A stretch of DNA of 64,000 nt. Source: JAICJC01 sp963757605. Its GTDB lineage: Bacteria; Actinomycetota; Thermoleophilia; Gaiellales; JAICJC01. Each line of letters starts with the position of its first letter. Positions within the stretch are counted from its first letter, which is position 1. The stretch is from NCBI GenBank assembly GCA_963757605.1, contig CAVWSF010000003.1, positions 310,001-374,000 of the forward strand, written 5' to 3'. Both the position numbers and the translations under genes were made by a program. A model generated the notes under the pieces. That model saw only the letters and a program-made list of their open reading frames with translations. It did not search any database and was not told the DNA's origin. Shown piece by piece: positions 25,763-34,377 of this stretch.

Positions 25763-26355
25763 CTGGAAACCGTGTGCAGCACGTGCCCGTCCGCGACCCG
25801 CTGGCGCAGGCCGGCCGGGATGAGGAGCCGCACGCCGTGCGACCGCTCGGCGCGGCGCATCGCGTCCGCCATGACCGCCGCGCCGCACGCCGCCCAGGCG
25901 GCGACCACGGCCGGAGACCACGCCGCCGCCAGCAGCGCCTGCCGCGGGGTGGCGCTCGCGCCGACGAGCGCCACCGCCGGCCAGATCACCCAGGCCCGGG
26001 CCAAGACGGCGGCTGCGAACCGGACGGCACGGATGCGCGGCGCAGGGCCCACCGCCGCCCCGGCCGCGTCGCGCAGGACAACCTGCCGGCGTGAGAGCGC
26101 AAGGGCCGCCAGCCGCACGCCGGCACCGGCCACGGCCCCGGCCGCGAGCCAGGCCTCGAACCGCCAGGCGGGCGCGCCGGCGGCGATGGTGACGAGAGCG
26201 CCGAGGAGCGCGAAGGGAACGAGGACGAGCACCGCGGCGCGCGCCACGGACGCCCACCACTCCGCGGCGCGTACCAGCGTCGGGTCGTCGTGGACGAACG
26301 CGATCGACGGGCGCGGCCCGCCCTCACACACGACCGTTCCGGTGACGGTGCCCAC
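25759..26355 (-). CDS. Membrane protein of unknown function
   Basis: 198 aa. A short soluble N-terminus (VCEGGPRPSIAFVHDDPTLVRAAEWW) is followed by about four hydrophobic helices (ARAAVLVLVPFALLGALVTIAAG, WLAAGAVAGAGVRLAALAL, WVIWPAVALVGASA, LLAAAWSPAVVAAWAACGAAVM). Start GTG at 26355. Coupled to the next gene by ATGA, so the two membrane proteins probably form one operon. Not recognised. Confidence 0.6.
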   Translation of the reverse strand: MGTVTGTVVCEGGPRPSIAFVHDDPTLVRAAEWWASVARAAVLVLVPFALLGALVTIAAGAPAWRFEAWLAAGAVAGAGVRLAALALSRRQVVLRDAAGAAVGPAPRIRAVRFAAAVLARAWVIWPAVALVGASATPRQALLAAAWSPAVVAAWAACGAAVMADAMRRAERSHGVRLLIPAGLRQRVADGHVLHTVSR

Positions 26356-26404
26356 TCCCCAAGGGTGTCAGCACGCCGGGGGGTGCCGCTATCACCTGAA
26401 CGGG

Positions 26405-27178
26405 TCAGGCTCGAGCCTGATTGCGCTCCCAGATGAGCCGCAGGCCCTCGAGCGTGAGCAGCTGCTCCACGTGGTCGACGGTCTCGCAGTGCGGCGCGAC
26501 GAGCTCCGCCATCCCTCCGGTGGCGACGGTCACGGCCGCGCCGCCCAGCTCGGCCCGGAACCGGCGGACGAGCCCGTCCACGAGGCCGGCGAAGCCGAAG
26601 ATCGCCCCCGACTGCATGTTGGTGTCGGTGTTCGTGCCGATCGCGTGCTCGGGCGCACGCAGCTCGACCTTCGCCAGCCGGGCCGCCCGGTCGCGCAGCG
26701 CGTCGGTCGCCACCTGCACCCCCGGGGCGATCGCGCCGCCGACGAACTCGCCCGACGCCGAGACCGCGTCGAAGTTGATCGCCGTCCCGAAGTCGACGAC
26801 CACGCACGGCCCGCCGTAGCGGGCGAACGCCGCCGCGGCGTTCGCGATCCGGTCCGGCCCCACCTCGTCGGGGCTGTCGACCTGCATGCCGACCCCCGTC
26901 TCCACACCCGGGCCGACGATCACGGCCGGGCAGCGCAGCCGGTCGCGCGCAACGGCCACGTACTCGACGGTGAGCGCCGGGACGCCCGACGCCAGGCAGA
27001 TCCCGGTCACGTCCGCCAGGGAGCGGCCGCGCAGCTCGAGCAGGCCGCGCAGCTCGAGCGCCAGCTCATCGGCCGTGTTCGTGCGGACGGTGGTCGTCCG
27101 CCAATGCTCGACGGCCTCGGCGCCCTCGTAGAGGCCTGCCACGGTCTGGGTGTTGCCGGCGTCGAGCGCGAGCAGCAT
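26405..27178 (-). CDS. coaX: Type III pantothenate kinase
   Basis: 257 aa. First enzyme of CoA synthesis, phosphorylating pantothenate. Type III signatures: LLALDAGNTQTVAGLYEG at the N-terminus, GPGVETGVGMQ, and VVVDFGTAINFDAV with a catalytic Asp. The other pantothenate kinase types have unrelated folds. The ATG at 27178 is only 3 bases past the stop of the DUF2469 gene, so the two are co-transcribed. Confidence 0.95.
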   Translation of the reverse strand: MLLALDAGNTQTVAGLYEGAEAVEHWRTTTVRTNTADELALELRGLLELRGRSLADVTGICLASGVPALTVEYVAVARDRLRCPAVIVGPGVETGVGMQVDSPDEVGPDRIANAAAAFARYGGPCVVVDFGTAINFDAVSASGEFVGGAIAPGVQVATDALRDRAARLAKVELRAPEHAIGTNTDTNMQSGAIFGFAGLVDGLVRRFRAELGGAAVTVATGGMAELVAPHCETVDHVEQLLTLEGLRLIWERNQARA

Positions 27179-27181
27179 CGG

Positions 27182-27520
27182 TCACTCGTCGGAGAGCTCG
27201 AACCCGGGCGGGAATGTGGTCGCGATCTCGCTCTCGGGCTTCAGCTCCTCGATGGTGACGTCCTGCGTCGTATGCACCTCGGCCCGCGGGATGATGCGAC
27301 TGGGGCGGTTCTTGTCCCAGACCCACACGTCCTCCATCGTGAGGCGCACGAGCGGGTAGGCGGGCTGGTTGGTGGTGTCCATCTCGAGGCGGTTGCACAG
27401 GTAGGTCGCCTCGGCGGTGAGGACGCAGTACTTGAAGAGGCCGAAGACGGTCGCGTACTCCTTCTTCAGCCGGATCTCGAGCTCTGCGTCGTATTCCTCG
27501 AGGTCTTCGATAAAGGACAT
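27182..27520 (-). CDS. DUF2469 family protein
   Basis: 112 aa, acidic, mostly actinobacterial family. Conserved: EDLEEYDAELEIRLKKEY, VFGLFKYCVLTAEATYLCN and MEDVWVWDKNRPSRIIP. Function unknown. The ATG at 27520 has TAAACT 6 bases upstream, with CCCCCC between and no ribosome site, so leaderless expression is likely. The TAA of that box is also the stop codon of the upstream methyltransferase gene. Confidence 0.82.
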   Translation of the reverse strand: MSFIEDLEEYDAELEIRLKKEYATVFGLFKYCVLTAEATYLCNRLEMDTTNQPAYPLVRLTMEDVWVWDKNRPSRIIPRAEVHTTQDVTIEELKPESEIATTFPPGFELSDE

Positions 27521-27526
27521 GGGGGG

Positions 27527-27532
27527 AGTTTA
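27527..27532 (-). promoter_or_regulatory. -10 box of the DUF2469-coaX unit (leaderless type)
   Basis: TAAACT on the minus strand, 6 bases before the ATG at 27520. Its first three bases are the TAA stop of the 27530-28324 gene. Confidence 0.5.
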
Positions 27533-28324
27533 GTTGCCACTCGTGCCACGAACGGCCCAGGCCCGGGCGACCAGGCTGATCGAGCCGTCGGACGCCGCCG
27601 GAAGCGTCTCGCGAAGCCGCTCCCGCAGCGCCTCGCGGCGATCCGGAGGCAGCGAGACGCAGTAGCCGGGCGCCGGCCCCTGCCCGCCCTCGAACGGGCT
27701 CCAGTAGTCCTCGAAGCCGGCGAAGACGGTGGGGACGTCGATCGCGCGCGTCTGCACCTCGTCGAGGCCCGCGCCGGAGAAGAGCGCCTCCAGGTCGGCG
27801 GGGTTGCAGCCGGCCATCCGGCGGCCCTCGTCGAGGTCGGCGGCCGCCGGGTCGAGCTCGGCGGCGGCGTCCCAGAACCGGCGCATGAGCTGCATCTCGC
27901 CGGCGTAGTCCCACACGTAGCCGGCGACGACGCCGCCCGGACGCATGACGCGCCGCATCTCGGCCGCGCCGCGCGCCGGATCGGGCAGGAAGTTCAGGAC
28001 GAGGCTGCTCGCGACGGCGTCGTAGGTCGCGTCGGGGCGGTCGAGCGCCTGCGCGTCGGCGACCGCGAACGAGGCCCGCGGGTCGGCCACCCGGCCCGCT
28101 GCGTACGCCACGTAGGCCTCGGAGGTGTCAACGCCCTCCACGGACGCCGGCTCGGCCTCGGCCAGGACGGTCTCGGTGAGCGCACCCGAACCGCAGCCGA
28201 TGTCGAGCCAGCGGGCGCGGGGCGGGACCTGGAGCCATACGACGAACTCGCGCGCCACGAGCCGGCTCCACCGGCCCACATAGCGCTCCAGCCGCTCCGC
28301 GTTGTCCCAGACCTCGGCCGGCAT
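27530..28324 (-). CDS. Class I SAM-dependent methyltransferase
   Basis: 264 aa. Motif I WLDIGCGSGALTETVLA (about residue 41), VEGVDTSEAYVAYA, ATYDAVASSLVLNFLPD and the post-motif MRPGGVVAGYVWDY. The N-terminus MPAEVWDNAERLERYVGRWSRLVAREFV resembles UbiE/Coq5-like enzymes. Target unknown. The ATG at 28324 is preceded by TATGCT at 6 bases. Confidence 0.88.
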   Translation of the reverse strand: MPAEVWDNAERLERYVGRWSRLVAREFVVWLQVPPRARWLDIGCGSGALTETVLAEAEPASVEGVDTSEAYVAYAAGRVADPRASFAVADAQALDRPDATYDAVASSLVLNFLPDPARGAAEMRRVMRPGGVVAGYVWDYAGEMQLMRRFWDAAAELDPAAADLDEGRRMAGCNPADLEALFSGAGLDEVQTRAIDVPTVFAGFEDYWSPFEGGQGPAPGYCVSLPPDRREALRERLRETLPAASDGSISLVARAWAVRGTSGN

Positions 28325-28330
28325 CGGCCG

Positions 28331-28336
28331 AGCATA
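28331..28336 (-). promoter_or_regulatory. -10 box of the 27530-28324 methyltransferase gene (leaderless type)
   Basis: TATGCT on the minus strand, 6 bases before the ATG at 28324, in a 17-base intergenic gap. Confidence 0.5.
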
Positions 28337-28341
28337 GAGGG

Positions 28342-29001
28342 TTAGACGATGCCGGGAACGATCCGCTTGGTGCGGGCCGCGTACTGTGCGTACTCGGGGA
28401 ACTCGGCACGGAGGTTGGACTCCTCGTAGTGCGTCCGCGCGATCTGGAGCCCGAGGCAGACGAGCCAGGCGCCGGCGGCGCCCCACGGGTGGCGCGAGCC
28501 GACCACGACGCCGACGGCGGCGGTGAGCTCGCCCAGGTAGAGCGGATGGCGCACCAGCCGGTAGGGGCCGCGCACGACCAGGCCGCGCACGTCGGGAAGG
28601 ATGCCGAAGCACCGGCCGAGGAAGGCGACCGACGCGATGGAGAACGCCAGCCCGGCCACGAGCAGCACGTCCGAGACGATGACGCGGAGCCCGCTCCCGG
28701 CGTCGGCGCCGAAGAGGCCGACCGAGATCATGGTGAGCTGCGAGAGCAGCGCGACGGCGACGCCCACGGGCGCCCGGTCGCGCCGGAGCGGCGCCGGGCG
28801 GATGTTGATCAGAACCGTGAACATCACCCACAGCGCGCCCGAGAGGACGTGGAACGCGGCGCCCGAGACCGACGACGACTGGGCCGTCGCCTCGACCTGG
28901 ACGACCACCATGACCGTGAAGAGCAGCGTCGGGATCGCGCGGGAGCCCAGCAGCGTGAGCACGTCCGGGATCGGGCCGGCACGGGAGACGTATTCGGTCA
29001 C
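28342..29001 (-). CDS. Isoprenylcysteine carboxyl methyltransferase-like membrane protein
   Basis: 219 aa with about five membrane helices. The C-terminal block VVRGPYRLVRHPLYLGELTAAVG is the SAM-binding signature of the ICMT/PEMT family, followed by EESNLRAEFPEYAQYAARTKRIVP. In bacteria these proteins methylate unknown small molecules or lipids. Start GTG at 29001, with GGAG just before it. Lies between folK and the methyltransferase with short gaps on both sides. Confidence 0.85.
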   Translation of the reverse strand: MTEYVSRAGPIPDVLTLLGSRAIPTLLFTVMVVVQVEATAQSSSVSGAAFHVLSGALWVMFTVLINIRPAPLRRDRAPVGVAVALLSQLTMISVGLFGADAGSGLRVIVSDVLLVAGLAFSIASVAFLGRCFGILPDVRGLVVRGPYRLVRHPLYLGELTAAVGVVVGSRHPWGAAGAWLVCLGLQIARTHYEESNLRAEFPEYAQYAARTKRIVPGIV

Positions 29002-29028
29002 ACTCCGATCATCGGCGGGCGCGGCCGG

Positions 29029-29514
29029 CTACATGAGCGAAAGCCCGGCCGGCTCCACGCCCTGCGGCTCCAGCGAGTCGAGCCACTCGCGCGCAGTGCG
29101 GCCGTGCAGGGGCAGGTCCGGCGCGAGATCGCACAGCGGCCGCAGCACGAACTCGCGCTCGTGGGCGCGCGGGTGCGGCAGCGTCAGCCGGGGATCGTCG
29201 CGGACGACGCCCTCGAACCACACGAGGTCGAGGTCGAGCGTGCGCGGCCCCCAGCGCACTTCGCGCACGCGGCCGTGCGCCGCCTCGACGGCGAGCAGCA
29301 CGTCGAGGAGCCCATCCGGGCCGAGCTCGGTGTCGAGCGCGGCGACGGCGTTCAGGAACGGGGCCTGGCCGGTCACGCCGACCGGAAGCGAACGGTAGAT
29401 CGGCGATCCGGCGGCGATCCGGCCGGCCTCCCGGCCGAGCTCTGCGGCCGCAGCGCGCAGCGTCTCCGCAGGATCGGCCAGGTTCCCCCCGAATCCGACG
29501 TACGCACGTGTCAC
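29029..29514 (-). CDS. folK: 6-hydroxymethyl-7,8-dihydropterin pyrophosphokinase
   Basis: 161 aa. Transfers pyrophosphate from ATP to the pterin in folate synthesis. Signatures are AYVGFGGNLADP at the N-terminus, VRWGPRTLDLDLVWF and LPHPRAHEREFVLRPL. The GTG at 29514 gives the normal N-terminus (MTRAYVGFGG). A TTG at 29535 with AAGGGA before it would add seven residues and cannot be excluded. folB and folP lie 1.1 kb away in a separate minus-strand unit. Confidence 0.94.
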   Translation of the reverse strand: MTRAYVGFGGNLADPAETLRAAAAELGREAGRIAAGSPIYRSLPVGVTGQAPFLNAVAALDTELGPDGLLDVLLAVEAAHGRVREVRWGPRTLDLDLVWFEGVVRDDPRLTLPHPRAHEREFVLRPLCDLAPDLPLHGRTAREWLDSLEPQGVEPAGLSLM

Positions 29515-29637
29515 CCGGTCGAGTGGATTTTCCAAATATCCCTTAACGGTTCACTCACAATTGCCGATGTCCAGATCAGGGTACGGGTGATTCGCGTTGG
29601 CCGTATCCCGCTCCCGGCTCTGATCAAGGATGGTGCC

Positions 29638-29943
29638 ATGTCGACCCTCATGGAACTGACCGTCGTGCTCGTGCTCTGCCCCGCGGCGCTCGCGATCTGG
29701 GCGGACGCCCGCTATCCGAACCTGCGCCCCCGCGAGATCAAGCGCACCACGGTGCACCTCGGCATCGGCGGCCTCCTGGCCTTCCTCGGCATGCGGGCCA
29801 TCCTCGCCGCCATCGCGGCCGAGCTCTCGGGCCCCACTGGCAAGGCGACGGCCCTCTTCGCCGCCTGCGCGGTCATCACCTACTGCCTCACGGTGTCGGT
29901 CTGGATCGTCCGGCTGGCGTCCGAGACCGTCCGCGAGCGCTAG
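29638..29943 (+). CDS. Small membrane protein
   Basis: 101 aa with three hydrophobic segments (MELTVVLVLCPAALAIWADA, LGIGGLLAFLGMRAILAAIAA, ATALFAACAVITYCLTVSVWIV). AAGGA lies 8 bases before the ATG. Function unknown. Divergent from folK and convergent with the response regulator gene. Confidence 0.6.
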   Translation: MSTLMELTVVLVLCPAALAIWADARYPNLRPREIKRTTVHLGIGGLLAFLGMRAILAAIAAELSGPTGKATALFAACAVITYCLTVSVWIVRLASETVRER

Positions 29944-29949
29944 CTCGGC

Positions 29950-30603
29950 TCAGACCATGACCTCGCGCAGGACGGCGGCCGCCTCCGCGCGGGTGCGCGC
30001 CTTCAGCTTGCGCAGGATCGCCTTCACGTGCCAGCGCACGGTCTCGGGCGAGAGGAAGAGCCGGTCGGCGATCTCGCCGGTCGTCTCGCCGGCCGCGATG
30101 TGCTGGAGGATCTCGAGCTGGCGCGGCGTCAGGCGCTCGCGGTGCGGAAGCTTGGATGCGAGCAGCATGCGCCGCTGCGACTCGCGCACGTCCTCGATCA
30201 GGTAGGCGGCCATCGACCGCGACAGCGCGGCCTCGCCGGCCAGGACGCCGTTCAGCGCGGCGGCCAGGCGCTCGGGCGGCTGATCCTTCGTGAGGTACCC
30301 GGCGGCGCCGGCCCGCACCGCAGCCAGCATGTCGCTCGGCTCGCGCGACTCGGTCAGGATGACGACCCTGGGCGCCGCCCCGTCCATCTCGGCCAGCCGG
30401 CGGACGAGGTCGATGCCGCTCCCGTCGGCCAGGCGCAGGTCGGCCACGACGAGGTCCGGCTGGGTGCGCGCCGCGACTTCCGCCGCCTCGGACACGCCGG
30501 ACGCCGCGCCGACCACCGCGAGGCCGCCCGCCTCCAGCACCGCGACGAGCCCCCGCCGGAACAGCGGCTGGTCGTCGACGACCAGGATGCGCACCTGCGA
30601 CAT
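29950..30603 (-). CDS. NarL/FixJ-type response regulator (orphan)
   Basis: 217 aa. The receiver domain has ILVVDDQPLFRRGL, the phospho-acceptor Asp in DLVVADLRLADGSG (about residue 55), VVILTES and the Lys in GYLTKDQPPE. The C-terminal LuxR helix-turn-helix reads LTPRQLEILQHIAAGETTGEIADRLFLSPETVRWHVKAIL. No histidine kinase is adjacent. The ATG at 30603 is 7 bases past the folB stop, so it is likely transcribed with folP and folB. Confidence 0.92.
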   Translation of the reverse strand: MSQVRILVVDDQPLFRRGLVAVLEAGGLAVVGAASGVSEAAEVAARTQPDLVVADLRLADGSGIDLVRRLAEMDGAAPRVVILTESREPSDMLAAVRAGAAGYLTKDQPPERLAAALNGVLAGEAALSRSMAAYLIEDVRESQRRMLLASKLPHRERLTPRQLEILQHIAAGETTGEIADRLFLSPETVRWHVKAILRKLKARTRAEAAAVLREVMV

Positions 30604-30610
30604 GTCTCCG

Positions 30611-30991
30611 TTATACGGCGGAATCGGGGCCAGCGGAAGACTCGGCGACCACCGCGACTTCGTCCAGCCGGTGCCGGATGGGCGCCTCCGGCTTGGCGAT
30701 CCGCACCCGGGCGTGGGTCACGCCGAACCGCTCCACCAGGTCGTCGGCTATCAGCGCGGAGAGCCGCTCGAGCAGCCGGTACGGGCCGCCCGTCGCCAGC
30801 TCCACGACCCGGTCGCAGACGGCGGAGTAGTCGATCGCGTCGGCGAGCTCGTCCGTCTCGTCGGCCCGCGAGGGCGCGCACTCGAGCCAGACGTCCACCA
30901 CGAACGTCTGGCCGTTCTCGCGCTCCTCGGGGTGGACGCCGTGGTAGGCGAACACCGAGAGGCCGCGGATCTCGATCGCAACGCTCCTCAC
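30611..30991 (-). CDS. folB: Dihydroneopterin aldolase
   Basis: 126 aa. Cleaves 7,8-dihydroneopterin in folate synthesis. Seen: IEIRGLSVFAYHGVHPEERENGQTFVVDV, the conserved Tyr in AIDYSAVCDRV, and YRLLERLSALIADDL with the catalytic-region Glu; a Lys in VRIAKPEAPI. The GTG at 30991 overlaps the folP stop as GTGA. Confidence 0.94.
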   Translation of the reverse strand: MRSVAIEIRGLSVFAYHGVHPEERENGQTFVVDVWLECAPSRADETDELADAIDYSAVCDRVVELATGGPYRLLERLSALIADDLVERFGVTHARVRIAKPEAPIRHRLDEVAVVAESSAGPDSAV

Positions 30992-31809
30992 GGCGCCGCC
31001 TGCACCGCCGCCGCCACCGCCAGCGCCTCGCGCGTCTCGCGCACGTCGTGGACGCGCACCATCCAGGCGCCGCGGCGCACGGCCTCGACGTTGGCGGCCG
31101 CCGTCGCGACGGCCCGCGGCGCGTCGGGGTCGCCGATGATCGCGCCCAGGAAGCGCTTGCGGGAGACCCCCACGACCACGGGCACGCCGACGGCGGCGAT
31201 CGCGTCGAGGTGGCGCAGGAGCGACAGGTTGTGCTCGCCGGTCTTGCCGAAGCCGATGCCGGGGTCGACGCAGATCGCCTGGGGCGAGATCCCCTCTGCC
31301 TCGGCGACGCGCACGCGCTCGGCCAGGAAGGCGGCCACCTCGGCCACGACGTCGTCGTAGCGGGGGTCCTCCTGCATCGTCTTGGGGGTGCCGTGCATGT
31401 GCATGAGGCATACCGGGACGCCGGCCTCCGCAACGACGCCCGCCATGCGCGGGTCGGCCCGAAGCGCGGTGACGTCGTTCACGAAGGCGGCCCCGGCGGC
31501 GATCGCCTGCTCGGCCACGACGGACTTCGAGGTGTCGATCGAGACCGGGACGTCGGTCGCCTCGCAGAGGCCGCGGATGACCGGCAGGACGCGGCCGAGC
31601 TCCACCTCGGCGGTCACCGCCTCCGATCCGGGACGGGTCGACTCGCCCCCGACGTCGAGCAGATCGGCCCCCTCGGCGGCGAGGGCGACGCCGCGTGCGA
31701 CGGCGATCTCGGGATGCAGGTACTCGCCCCCGTCGGAGAACGAGTCGGGGGTGACGTTGATCACGCCCATGACCGCCGGGGGCGGGAAGCGATCGCTCAG
31801 CGAGGTCAC
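30988..31809 (-). CDS. folP: Dihydropteroate synthase
   Basis: 273 aa. Condenses pterin pyrophosphate with p-aminobenzoate; the target of sulfonamides. Motifs: VMGVINVTPDSFSDGG, LLDVGGESTRPG, VPVSIDTSKSVV, FVNDVTAL, DPGIGFGKTGEHN and VGVSRKRFLG. The GTG at 31809 has TAGAAT 7 bases upstream and no ribosome site. First gene of folP-folB-response regulator. Confidence 0.96.
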   Translation of the reverse strand: MTSLSDRFPPPAVMGVINVTPDSFSDGGEYLHPEIAVARGVALAAEGADLLDVGGESTRPGSEAVTAEVELGRVLPVIRGLCEATDVPVSIDTSKSVVAEQAIAAGAAFVNDVTALRADPRMAGVVAEAGVPVCLMHMHGTPKTMQEDPRYDDVVAEVAAFLAERVRVAEAEGISPQAICVDPGIGFGKTGEHNLSLLRHLDAIAAVGVPVVVGVSRKRFLGAIIGDPDAPRAVATAAANVEAVRRGAWMVRVHDVRETREALAVAAAVQAAP

Positions 31810-31816
31810 CCGCGCG

Positions 31817-31822
31817 ATTCTA
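31817..31822 (-). promoter_or_regulatory. -10 box of folP (leaderless type)
   Basis: TAGAAT on the minus strand, 7 bases before the GTG at 31809. Confidence 0.55.
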
Positions 31823-31824
31823 GA

Positions 31825-32528
31825 ATGGCCCTGCGTACGACCCGCCGGAGGGACCCTCGCCGTTTCACACCTCGCACACCGACGTCGAGGCCGACCTGCT
31901 GCAGCAGGCGCTCGGCCCGGGCTCGAGCGTGCTCGAGGCGGGCTGCGGGCGCACGACCCGCCTCAGCGCGTTCCGCGACCGGATCGACCGGCTGGTCGGG
32001 GTCGACCTCGACGAGCCCGGCGGGAGCACGAACGAGGAGGTCGACGAGTTCCTGGCCGCCGACCTGTGCGGGCCGCTCCCGTTCCCTGAGGACAGCTTCG
32101 ACCTGGTGTACTCGAACTTCGTCGTCGAGCACCTGGAGCGGCCGCCGGCCGCCTTCGCCGAGTGGCACCGGGTGCTGCGCCCGGGCGGTTCGGTCGTAGT
32201 CGTGACGAGCAACCGCTCGAACCCGCTCATGGCGGCCGCGCGGCTCCTGCCGCAGGGCGTGCGAACGGCGGTCAAGGGCCGCGGGCCGGGCGCCGAGGCC
32301 CGCGACGTCTTCCCCGTCCGCTACCGCGCCAACACGCCCGGAGCGCTCACCGAGCAGCTCGTCCGGGCCGGGTTCCAGCCGGTGCGGGTCGTCCCGGTCG
32401 CCACGCTCCACCGCTATGCCGGCCGGCGGCGCGCGGTGGCCGCGCTCCTGCGCGGGATCGAGCGGGCGCTGCCGCCGCGCCTGCGCTCGACGATCGTCGC
32501 GTCCTACCGGCGCGACGATGCCAATTGA
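31825..32528 (+). CDS. Class I SAM-dependent methyltransferase (apparent one-base deletion near its start)
   Basis: From 31929 the intact frame encodes SVLEAGCGRTTRLSAF (motif I), DRLVGVDLDEPG, SFDLVYSNFVVEHLERP and VLRPGGSVVVVTSN. Sensible coding continues upstream (YDPPEGPSPFHTSHTDVEAD) but meets a stop without a start codon. Adding one C to GGCCC at about 31830 joins it to the ATG at 31825 (MAPAYDPPEG...). The full protein would then be about 234 aa. As printed, only a GTG at 31929, right at motif I, could start it. Target unknown. Confidence 0.7.
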
Positions 32529-32534
32529 CACTCA

Positions 32535-32552
32535 CCGCGGCCAAGTGGCCAC
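32535..32552. repeat. 18-bp direct repeat, left copy
   Basis: CCGCGGCCAAGTGGCCAC, identical to 33011-33028. Each copy can fold as GGCC-AAGT-GGCC. This copy begins 7 bases after the stop of the methyltransferase gene. Confidence 0.65.
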
Positions 32553-32660
32553 CGGTCGGCGTCGACGACTGCTGTTCCAGCGACGGGTCGTCGGACGGGT
32601 GCGTGGTCCGCTCGCCACGACAAGGTGGGCATCCAGACCGAGCCGGCGGATGCTTGCCCT

Positions 32661-32957
32661 ATGGAGTTGCTGTTCGGCTACCCGGCCATCGTCGTTGGCC
32701 TGATTGCGGGCTACATCGTGGCGCGTCGTGGGTGGCCTGTCGGTGGTGTACTGGTTGTTGGGGTCATCGCGCTTGCCACGCTCACCTTCCACCAGTCGTC
32801 CGTCCCCGACCCCTGATCCTGGGAGGGCGGCCCGACCACCGCGCCGCTTTGGGCATTCATCGGCGTGGCGAATGCCGGGAGTTGGATCCTCGGTGTCGGC
32901 ATCGGGGTCGCGTGCGCATGGGAGTCGACCCGTCGCCGCCTTCCTCGGGTCGGCTAA
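32661..32957 (+). pseudogene. Small membrane protein frame interrupted by one in-frame TGA
   Basis: An ATG at 32661 opens MELLFGYPAIVVGLIAGYIV, then a second helix (GGVLVVGVIALATLTF), ending at TGA 32814-32816. The same frame continues without another stop to TAA at 32955-32957 and encodes a third helix (PLWAFIGVANAGSWILGVGIG). The whole would be a 98-residue three-helix protein. TGA could come from CGA by one transition. Readthrough, nonsense mutation and two separate small genes are all possible. The ATG has no clear ribosome site. It is the only coding signal seen in the 32529-33031 stretch. Confidence 0.4.
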
Positions 32958-33010
32958 GCGGCACGCGTCCGCCCGGAGCGCTGTGATACCAGCACCGCGC
33001 GGAACGTTCC

Positions 33011-33028
33011 CCGCGGCCAAGTGGCCAC
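33011..33028. repeat. 18-bp direct repeat, right copy
   Basis: CCGCGGCCAAGTGGCCAC again, 3 bases before the end of the gene at 33032 and just after a GGAACGTTCC palindrome. The pair brackets 458 bases. Confidence 0.65.
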
Positions 33029-33031
33029 GGA

Positions 33032-34377
33032 TCAGCCGCGATACGAGAGCGACGTCGCGGTCGGAAGCAGCCGCTCGTAGCCGTAGCCGGTGATCGGCCG
33101 GTGGCCGGGCCGCCATAGCTCGGCGGAGTTGTTGTTGTCGAAACCCAGAGCGTCGGTCGCGCCCATGTCGGCCAGCACCGTGGCGAACTTCGGCATCGTG
33201 AGGCCCATGCCGCTCTTGCCGCCGATCAGGATCATCGAGGCCGAGCCGCCGGAGCGGACGAGCGCGGGCCGCCAGCAGCCGCCGCCGCAGTCCCACTGCC
33301 ACGGGTCGACCGAGTCGGGCCGGGTCGAGATCGCATGCCCGGAGTCCACGAGCATCGGCTTGCCGCCCGTCAGGTCGGTGACGTTGCCCCACCCGGCGTC
33401 GTCGATGGCCGTGTTGATCGCGGGCGTGCCGAGCTGAGCCTGCGCCTGGAGCCCGGCCGCGGCGACCTGGTTCACCGTGTGTCCGCGCGAGGACGACCAC
33501 GCCGCCGGTCGGGACGGCGACGGATTCGGAGGGCTGGCACACGTTCGCGGCGCACGTTCCTGGCGCGGTGATGGGCACGGAGACGGGCCGGCGCTCGGCG
33601 GTCGACTCGGTGATGCGAAACGCCACCACCGCTTCGGGCCTGTTCGCGCCCTTCACGTTCTTGTAGGCGGTCTGGCGTGCCGCGCAAGCCCGTCGCGAGC
33701 GCGTCCGAGCTGAGCGCGACGCCGATCGCGCCCGCCGGGACGGTGATGGTCTGGCCGGCGTGCGTGTAGACGGCCACCTGGTCGCTTCGGATCGCTCCGC
33801 CGGCAAGCGTGGCCGGGGCCGGGTTGAAGGCGCCGACCGTAGCCGAGGTGCCGCCCGGGAACTCGAGCTTCATCGGCCGCAGGATCGGGTGGCCGAAGAC
33901 GAAGCGCCCGTCCGGCTTGTAGCCGACCGCAAGGCTGCCCGTGCCGAAGCGGAACACCCTGCGGTTCTGCATGAGGATGCCGCTCGTGATGCTGCGGGTC
34001 GGGCTCCAGCTCTTGTAGATCGAGTAGTCGCCGGTCATCGCCGCGATCATGCCCGGAGGCCCACCCGAGGAGGCGAGGTGCGAGATCCCGTGGTCGGTGA
34101 TCCAGGTGCTCGAGTCGTCGTACGGGCCGAGCAGCGACGAGTGCAGGCCGACGTGCGGGTTCCCGATCTTCCAGGCGAGCTTGTAGACCTCCTGGGCGCC
34201 GAAGACGCCGCGGACGGTGATGCGCGAGTGAACGAGCGTGACGCCCGGCTTCAAGGTCTTCCGCGAGATGAGCACCTTCGTGGTGACGGGGCCTGCCCAC
34301 GCGGCGGCGGTGCCGGAGAGGGCCACGAGGGCCACGAAACCGATCGCGCCCACGCGAATGAGAAGCTTGGATGACAC
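33032..34377 (-). pseudogene. Secreted phosphodiester glycosidase (NAGPA-like) protein, two compensating indels
   Basis: The ATG at 34377 starts a signal peptide (MSSKLLIRVGAIGFVALVALS). The first frame holds KPGVTLVHSRITVRG and MIAAMTGDYSI, typical of the NAGPA/DUF2233 fold. The frame shifts by +1 near 33685 (into TAYKNVKGANRPEAVVAFRI) and by -1 near 33485 (into HTVNQVAAAGLQAQ), and then ends with KPMLVDSGHAIS and SMILIGGKSGMGLTMPKFATVLADMGATDALGFDNNNSAELW. All family blocks are present in order, so one base removed and one added would restore a protein of about 448 aa. Family members hydrolyse phosphodiester-linked sugars; the substrate here is unknown. Confidence 0.65.
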
